Under the pieces are notes generated by a model, which saw nothing but the letters and a program-made list of their open reading frames with translations, made no database searches and was not told the origin of the DNA. Of a stretch of 18,587 bases of DNA, positions 14,578 through 18,587 are shown one piece after another. Source of the stretch: JABCPE02 sp963518955 (GTDB taxonomy: Bacteria > Bacteroidota > Bacteroidia > Flavobacteriales > Weeksellaceae); the NCBI GenBank assembly GCA_963518955.1, contig CAUQKI010000021.1, positions 1-18,587 of the forward strand, in the 5' to 3' direction. The stretch's first letter is position 1. Each line of letters opens with the position of its first letter. The position numbers and the translations under genes were made by a program.

Positions 14578-15273
14578 TTAGTCTATTTTACTTCCTGTTT
14601 CTATTTCGTAAGGCTCTTTTCCTTGCTCAAAAATCCGTGTGAGCTGGCTGCCCTGCACCGTGATTTGATCGCCTATTCTTCTAATCCAGTTTCCTTCGCG
14701 AAGACCTACCACTTTGATATTATTCTGTGTCAAAAACTCTTTGATTCTGGTCTCTCGCGTTTCGCCATTGTGCTTCAAATCTGGATTTGGATCAAGGTAA
14801 TGAGGATTGATATTAAACGGCACCAGTCCCATAGCCTCAAAACTCGGTGGATAGACTATCGGCATGTCGTTGGTTGTCTGGATGTTAAGCCCGCCTATAT
14901 TGCTCCCTGCACTGCATCCTAAATATGGTTTTCCTTTTTCTACATTTTCTTTCAGAACCTTCATCAGATTTTTTTCATGAAGAGTTTTGATCAAAAGAAA
15001 AGTATTCCCGCCGCCTGTAAAATACGCCTTTGCTGAGGCAATGGCTTCTTGTGGGTTTTCAAATTCGTGGATTCCTTTTATTTTTATACCAATAGTTCCG
15101 AAAAACTCGCGCGCCTTGTCTGTGTATTCTTCGTGAGAAATCCCGCTGGGTCTGGCGTAAGGAATAAACAAAACCTCATCTATTCCGTGATAAAGTTTCA
15201 CAAGTTCTTCTCGTAAATATTCTAAATATTTTCCACCAAAAAGTGTAGAAGTGGATGCTAAAATAATGTTCAT
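14578..15273 (-). CDS. pepE: Dipeptidase E (peptidase family S51)
   Basis: Cytosolic serine dipeptidase; the characterised Salmonella PepE hydrolyses N-terminal aspartyl dipeptides. The protein is 231 residues, the family length. The nucleophile is Ser121 in LGCSAGSN, with Asp136 in TTNDMPIV and His158 in NINPHYLDP at the positions of the Salmonella Ser/Asp/His triad. The preceding YFTGGGNTF loop and the end-of-domain LREGNWIRR are also typical. It is the first gene of a likely two-gene unit with ligA (11-bp gap) behind a good consensus promoter at 15297-15328. There is no obvious functional link with ligA. Confidence 0.93.
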   Translation of the reverse strand: MNIILASTSTLFGGKYLEYLREELVKLYHGIDEVLFIPYARPSGISHEEYTDKAREFFGTIGIKIKGIHEFENPQEAIASAKAYFTGGGNTFLLIKTLHEKNLMKVLKENVEKGKPYLGCSAGSNIGGLNIQTTNDMPIVYPPSFEAMGLVPFNINPHYLDPNPDLKHNGETRETRIKEFLTQNNIKVVGLREGNWIRRIGDQITVQGSQLTRIFEQGKEPYEIETGSKID

Positions 15274-15296
15274 AATTGTTCTTTTTAAGCGTGTCC

Positions 15297-15328
15297 CAAA
15301 AGTAGTGTTTTTTATGATTAAAAGTCAA
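15297..15328 (-). promoter_or_regulatory. Promoter of pepE-ligA
   Basis: On the minus strand TTG (15328-15326) is 21 nt upstream of TACTTTTG (15304-15297), a complete match to the Bacteroidota consensus. The -7 box ends 23 nt before the pepE ATG. Confidence 0.7.
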
Positions 15329-15367
15329 AAAATGTAAATAAATCAATTCACAAAAACTGACCTCTAT

Positions 15368-15934
15368 CTACCGTAAAAGTTTCCCATCATAGTCTATCAG
15401 ATAGCTTTCGTAATTAAAATCCACCAGCTCTATTCCCTTTGGTGCAAGGGTAAAAGAGGGCGTACGCTCTATAGGTGACACGAAAATATCCTTCCCACTG
15501 AACTGCCAGAGGATTTCGCCCTGTTTATTAAGGCGTGATATCTCCACCTCTCCATGGGTAATGTAATCATCTTGATAAGGCGCTATCTCAAAGCAAGTCG
15601 CCATATCTACCTGCGTATGCCAAAGGAGCTCTAAGGAGGGTAAGAGAACACAAAATACAATATTACCAGAAGCTACGAGTAATCTGTCATCATCCAAAAG
15701 AACATTTTCTTTTCCTATCCCACAAGTACACCCTTCTCCCTCAAGGAGAACACTAATAATTTTTTCTTCTGATTGATAAAGATAAACTGCGACTTGTGGG
15801 GTATGGAAAGTGCGCTCTTCCTCCGTTTCAGTGGCAAAATAATGCCTTTCAAAGAAAGTATTATCGTTTTTATTTTCTATTGCTTTTATTTCTATCTGAT
15901 AAAAATCTTTATAAAGCCAAAGGGTGTTTTTCAT
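15368..15934 (-). CDS. Hypothetical protein of the immunity-like cluster
   Basis: The protein is 188 residues with no signal peptide or membrane span, beta-rich and acidic. I do not recognise a named family. The C-terminal half (SRLNKQGEILWQFSGKDIFV, then LVDFNYESYLIDYDGKLLR) has the 'W-x-F-x-G-x-D-I-F-V' look of small beta-propeller-like proteins often found near polymorphic-toxin immunity genes; that is an impression, not a match. Its ATG is 6 bp after the stop of the 15941-16900 gene, so they are probably co-transcribed. It is the last gene of the run; no terminator is visible after it. Confidence 0.8.
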   Translation of the reverse strand: MKNTLWLYKDFYQIEIKAIENKNDNTFFERHYFATETEEERTFHTPQVAVYLYQSEEKIISVLLEGEGCTCGIGKENVLLDDDRLLVASGNIVFCVLLPSLELLWHTQVDMATCFEIAPYQDDYITHGEVEISRLNKQGEILWQFSGKDIFVSPIERTPSFTLAPKGIELVDFNYESYLIDYDGKLLR

Positions 15935-15940
15935 AGCAAA

Positions 15941-16900
15941 TTAGATAAAATAGTTAAGCTCTTCTCCATATTTTTCTTTGAGTAAATCAATGATTTCTTC
16001 AATAGTATAGGGATGTTTTGTTATAGCCGTTTGGTGTATTAGTTGGAATAGGACATCAGTATCAGGGTTGTACCCTGTTGGGATTACTGGAAATTGGGAG
16101 GTAGGAAGAGAAAATAATTCGTGAGTGATTTGAGGAATGTCTAGCCCTAATTTCTTTCTCACCTTGATCAAGTTTAATAACTCCATCGGAATAATTCCTT
16201 CTAACAAAAACTCTTCTTTTTCCCACTTTTCACTGCCATATAACGACAAGCCATTTAAATGATAATCACATAACTCATTCCAATAAGTATTTGGTAAAAC
16301 ACTTAAGTCATTCCAATGATCAATAATCGCTTGATAAATACCATATCCACCTTTATAAGAAAACTCCTTAAATAACCGTGGCAATATTGGATTTTCTCCT
16401 AACCATTTTTCAATTAGAAAATGTAAAAAATAAGTTTTCGGATAAATCCACTGTGTTTTATATTCTTTACTTTGCGCATCCTCTTTCTTCCATTCGTTTA
16501 TCAACATATCAATTGCCAATTGTATCGTATCTTTATCTTCTACAAAAAAAGCATAATTTAAGTAATCTGTATAAGGATCAATGTATTCGGCAGGTATTGA
16601 ATTCTTTTTTCCCATTAATCCCCAAAATGCTGTTCGAGAAAAATATTTTCCCGCCAATTCAGGGTGCCCCTGAAACATCAACCTCTTAGCGGCGACATGG
16701 TCTATATTGTAAAACCCTAACAGTTCAACATAAAAAAACTTAAAAGGCGTTTGATTCTTTTTGGTACCGAAATACTTAACGCGACGCAAATAATTTTGAT
16801 AAAACTTCTCATTTTCTGCGTAAATATCAATACTATCATCATACACATATGAATAAAGAGTTAGTGCTCTTTTGACATATTTGTTGGTATATTTTTTCAT
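15941..16900 (-). CDS. Hypothetical helical protein of the immunity-like cluster
   Basis: The protein is 319 residues, soluble, rich in Trp/Tyr/Phe and Lys, and looks all-helical with TPR-like spacing (FKFFYVELLGFYNIDHVAAK, AFFVEDKDTIQLAIDMLINE). No known catalytic motif is seen. The family is not recognised. Its ATG lies 10 bp after the stop of the 16911-17381 SMI1-like gene and its stop is 6 bp before the next gene, so it belongs to the same transcript. An immunity or anti-toxin role is inferred from context only. Confidence 0.82.
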   Translation of the reverse strand: MKKYTNKYVKRALTLYSYVYDDSIDIYAENEKFYQNYLRRVKYFGTKKNQTPFKFFYVELLGFYNIDHVAAKRLMFQGHPELAGKYFSRTAFWGLMGKKNSIPAEYIDPYTDYLNYAFFVEDKDTIQLAIDMLINEWKKEDAQSKEYKTQWIYPKTYFLHFLIEKWLGENPILPRLFKEFSYKGGYGIYQAIIDHWNDLSVLPNTYWNELCDYHLNGLSLYGSEKWEKEEFLLEGIIPMELLNLIKVRKKLGLDIPQITHELFSLPTSQFPVIPTGYNPDTDVLFQLIHQTAITKHPYTIEEIIDLLKEKYGEELNYFI

Positions 16901-16910
16901 AGTACTTCTT

Positions 16911-17381
16911 CTAAGGTCGTATAATTGTTTCTTCTACTTTGCCTTTGATCATATTTTCAATAGCAGTATAGAGGTCGCCCCCATAAAAATGGTAATAGGT
17001 TTTGCGGGGCGTCCAAGAGGAAAGGTCAAGCACACCCCATACACTGCCCACACTATCGATGCAAAGGAGGATTTCATCGGTATTGATAGCACCAAAGGGA
17101 ATAAGTTCGGTAACCCCTGCGTCGGATTCGTAGTATAGCATCTCTTGGCGAGTAGGGAGGTTTTGTGAGGAAATAAAAGCCATATAGCCGTCGTTGTGCT
17201 TGATTTCCTTGCCGTCGAATATGGTAAGGAAAGTGACAAGTTCGTGAGGCAAATCGTCATAACCAGCCTCGCGATAGCGCGCTTTGATAGCTTCCGTACG
17301 AGCACATTGCTCTTCTTTAGAGAGGGTATTGGGTAAGGCAATACCTTGTTTTTCTAAAAGGTTTTTTAATGATTTTTTCAT
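16911..17381 (-). CDS. SMI1/KNR4 (SUKH)-like immunity-type protein, copy 2
   Basis: The protein is 156 residues and cytosolic. The pattern YDDLPHELVTFLTIFDGKEI, then GYMAFISS, ELIPFGAINTDEILLCID and VGSVWGVLDLSSW fits the SMI1/KNR4 (SUKH) fold, many members of which neutralise nuclease toxins of contact-dependent, type VI or Rhs systems. It is about 89% identical to the 17547-18017 protein. Differences are scattered and many lie in surface-like positions, as expected for duplicated immunity genes. Its start region looks hybrid: the sequence before and at the ATG matches that of the DUF4279 gene, and then the frame continues as in its paralogue. No toxin is visible in the window. Confidence 0.8.
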   Translation of the reverse strand: MKKSLKNLLEKQGIALPNTLSKEEQCARTEAIKARYREAGYDDLPHELVTFLTIFDGKEIKHNDGYMAFISSQNLPTRQEMLYYESDAGVTELIPFGAINTDEILLCIDSVGSVWGVLDLSSWTPRKTYYHFYGGDLYTAIENMIKGKVEETIIRP

Positions 17382-17396
17382 TGTTTCTCTATCTTT

Positions 17397-17501
17397 TTAC
17401 CACTCGCGGCATTCATCGCTGATATCTATATTATCGGCTAATTCTAAACCTGTTTTACGAATGAGTGTATTAAGCCACTCACAAAACTACTCACGCTCCA
17501 T
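17397..17501 (-). pseudogene. Relic of the gene at the right edge, with in-frame stop
   Basis: The 105 bp from the ATG at 17501 to the TAA at 17399-17397 aligns without gaps to the end of the edge gene (18543-18439). The relic reads MERE, TAG, FCEWLNTLIRKTGLELADNI, then DISDECREW. The intact copy reads MEREELCEWMNIIIRKTGLE, then LEDNVDITDEYREW. The TAG at 17489-17487 and the loss of recognisable sequence upstream mark it as a dead fragment. It sits 15 bp before the SMI1-like gene at 17381, the place that DUF4279 takes next to the intact copy. Confidence 0.8.
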
Positions 17502-17546
17502 ACACCCCTAACTAATTTGCTAATATAACCTTTTTCAAAGTGTGTT

Positions 17547-18017
17547 TTAAGGTCGTATGATTGTTTCTTCTACTTTGCCTTTGATCATATTTTCAATAGC
17601 AGTATAGAGGTCTCCCCCGTAGAAATGGTAATAGATCTTTCTTGGCACCCAAGAGGTAAGGTCGAGTATGCCCCATACACTGCCTACACTATCTATACAG
17701 AGAACTTCATCGGCATTGACATCGCCAAAGGGAATAAGCTCGGTAACCCCCGCGTCGGATTCGTAGTATCGCATCTCTTGGCGAGTAGGGAGGTTTTGTG
17801 AGTATATAAAAGCCATATAGCCGTCGTTGCGCTTGATATCCTTGCCGTCGAATATGGTAAGGAAAGTGACGAGTTCGTGAGGCAAATCGTCATAACCAGC
17901 CTCGCGATAGCGCGCTTTGATAGTTTCGGCACGAGCGCGTCGCTCTTCTTTAGAGAGGGTATTGAGTAAGGCAATACCTTGTTTTTCTAAAAGATTTTCT
18001 AATGATTTTTTAATCAT
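17547..18017 (-). CDS. SMI1/KNR4 (SUKH)-like immunity-type protein, copy 1
   Basis: The protein is 156 residues (MIKKSLENLLEKQGIALLNT), paralogous to the 16911-17381 gene with about 17 differences by eye, including RR for QC near residue 27 and a one-residue change in length near VNADEVLCID. It has the same SUKH pattern: LPHELVTFLTIFDG, ELIPFGD, VGSVWGILDL. The start is 2 bp after the DUF4279 stop codon at 18020, implying translational coupling. The downstream 41 bp (17506-17546) contains nothing recognisable. An immunity role is the family's usual one but is inferred here. Confidence 0.8.
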   Translation of the reverse strand: MIKKSLENLLEKQGIALLNTLSKEERRARAETIKARYREAGYDDLPHELVTFLTIFDGKDIKRNDGYMAFIYSQNLPTRQEMRYYESDAGVTELIPFGDVNADEVLCIDSVGSVWGILDLTSWVPRKIYYHFYGGDLYTAIENMIKGKVEETIIRP

Positions 18018-18019
18018 AA

Positions 18020-18421
18020 CTAATAAATATACTGGTCAATATCAATCCAGCCATTTAACTGGTGAAGTAGGTCAAGAGCAGAGGTATCAAAAGACAAAGC
18101 AGGGACTTCTTCATTGTATATATTTACACAAAATCGGAATAGTGCAGTGAGTTGATGTGTTTTGATAAAAGCTGATAATTCTTCCAAAAACGGATGCACT
18201 TTTTGCTCAAAAACAGCCAAACAATCACTTATATACAAAGTTTCCATAGACGCAAACTTGTATTCCCAAAAAGTTTCTTCGCTAATGCGATGCTTCAAAG
18301 CATCTCCCTTATACGCCTTCTCTGTAGGAGGAAAACCTATGATATGAGTAAGTTCTTCAAGGTCAAAATACTCGCCATAAACACAAAAAGTAAGACCTAT
18401 ATTGGTAAGTTCTTTTTTCAT
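18020..18421 (-). CDS. DUF4279-like protein
   Basis: From ATG 18421 the protein is 133 residues, beginning MKKELTNIGLTFCVYGEYFD. The pattern 'F.VYGEYFDLEELTHIIGFPPTEKAYKGD', a central W (ETFWEYKF), a helix with HPFLEELSAFIKTH and a C-terminal LDLLHQLNGWIDIDQYIY fits the DUF4279 family. That family is small, soluble, of unknown activity, and often found among polymorphic-toxin immunity genes. A GTG eight codons upstream (18445) is possible but would overlap the previous gene's stop, and lies in sequence shared with the region before the SMI1-like copy 2; the ATG is preferred. It is followed by the SMI1-like copy 1 after 2 bp. Confidence 0.78.
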   Translation of the reverse strand: MKKELTNIGLTFCVYGEYFDLEELTHIIGFPPTEKAYKGDALKHRISEETFWEYKFASMETLYISDCLAVFEQKVHPFLEELSAFIKTHQLTALFRFCVNIYNEEVPALSFDTSALDLLHQLNGWIDIDQYIY

Positions 18422-18438
18422 TAATTTCTCTATCTTTT

Positions 18439-18587
18439 TTACCACTCGCGGTATTCATCGGTGATATCTACATTATCTTCTAATTCCAATCCTGTTTTGC
18501 GGATAATAATATTCATCCACTCGCAAAGTTCTTCACGCTCCATTGTTTCTATAAGTCCGTATTTGTCATTAATTTTATTGAGTTTTT
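18439..18587 (-). CDS. 3' end of an unidentified gene (partial, runs off right edge)
   Basis: An open frame enters from the right edge and ends at TAA 18441-18439, about 49 codons: KLNKINDKYGLIETMEREEL, then CEWMNIIIRKTGLELEDN, then VDITDEYREW. The family cannot be named from the fragment. It is supported as real coding sequence because a diverged copy with mostly third-position and conservative changes is present at 17397-17501. The stop is 17 bp before the DUF4279 ATG, in the same direction, so it is probably the previous gene of the same operon. An internal ATG at 18543 is not needed as a start. Confidence 0.7.
   Translation of the reverse strand, partial: KLNKINDKYGLIETMEREELCEWMNIIIRKTGLELEDNVDITDEYREW

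Noticed and set aside
1..18587. CRISPR arrays, tRNA or rRNA genes, insertion sequences, replication origin
   Set aside because: No regularly spaced direct repeats, tRNA-like cloverleaf, rRNA sequence or transposase was seen on either strand.

Overview
The window reads as the chromosome of an AT-rich Bacteroidota bacterium, most likely class Flavobacteriia and close to the Weeksellaceae (Riemerella/Bergeyella/Chryseobacterium group). Grounds: the housekeeping protein types, A-rich translation starts without Shine-Dalgarno sequences, several matches to the Bacteroidota promoter (TTG, 17-23 nt, TAnnTTTG), a Bacteroidota-style lipoprotein, and an OmpA-family protein with thrombospondin-3 calcium repeats. 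The genus is an inference.

Layout. 1-467 (-): 3' part of a flavodoxin-fold NAD(P)H oxidoreductase cut by the window edge. 537-2045 (-): two tandem paralogues of unknown function with near-identical N-terminal halves and divergent centres. 2067-2993 (-): malate dehydrogenase. 3141-5110 (+): cysE and cysK, the two steps from serine to cysteine. Between them lie a promoter, a 22-codon leader ORF with Met-Met-Cys-Cys codons and a terminator with a possible antiterminator, which looks like a cysteine-sensing attenuator for cysK. 5193-7260 (+): small membrane protein and glnS. 7305-8501 (-): RCC1-repeat lipoprotein. 8502-8966: AT-rich intergenic DNA with a perfect 30-bp palindrome and a previously unflagged decayed hopJ copy.

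8717-12521 (+) is the most unusual part: psi-hopJ, ompA'::bla, hopJ, ompA. A class A beta-lactamase with no start or signal peptide of its own is fused in frame to the first 74 codons of ompA. The hopJ-ompA 5' unit is present twice, once on each side of the beta-lactamase. The captured enzyme therefore uses the OmpA start and signal peptide, and carries about 52 residues of mature OmpA at its N terminus.

12569-15273 (-): pepE and ligA, apparently one operon with a good promoter. 15368-18587 (-): a tightly packed run of small genes (two SMI1/KNR4-like paralogues, a DUF4279-like protein, two unknown proteins, the 3' end of one gene and a nonsense-mutated relic of the same gene). This looks like an immunity-gene array growing by tandem duplication; no cognate toxin is visible in the window.
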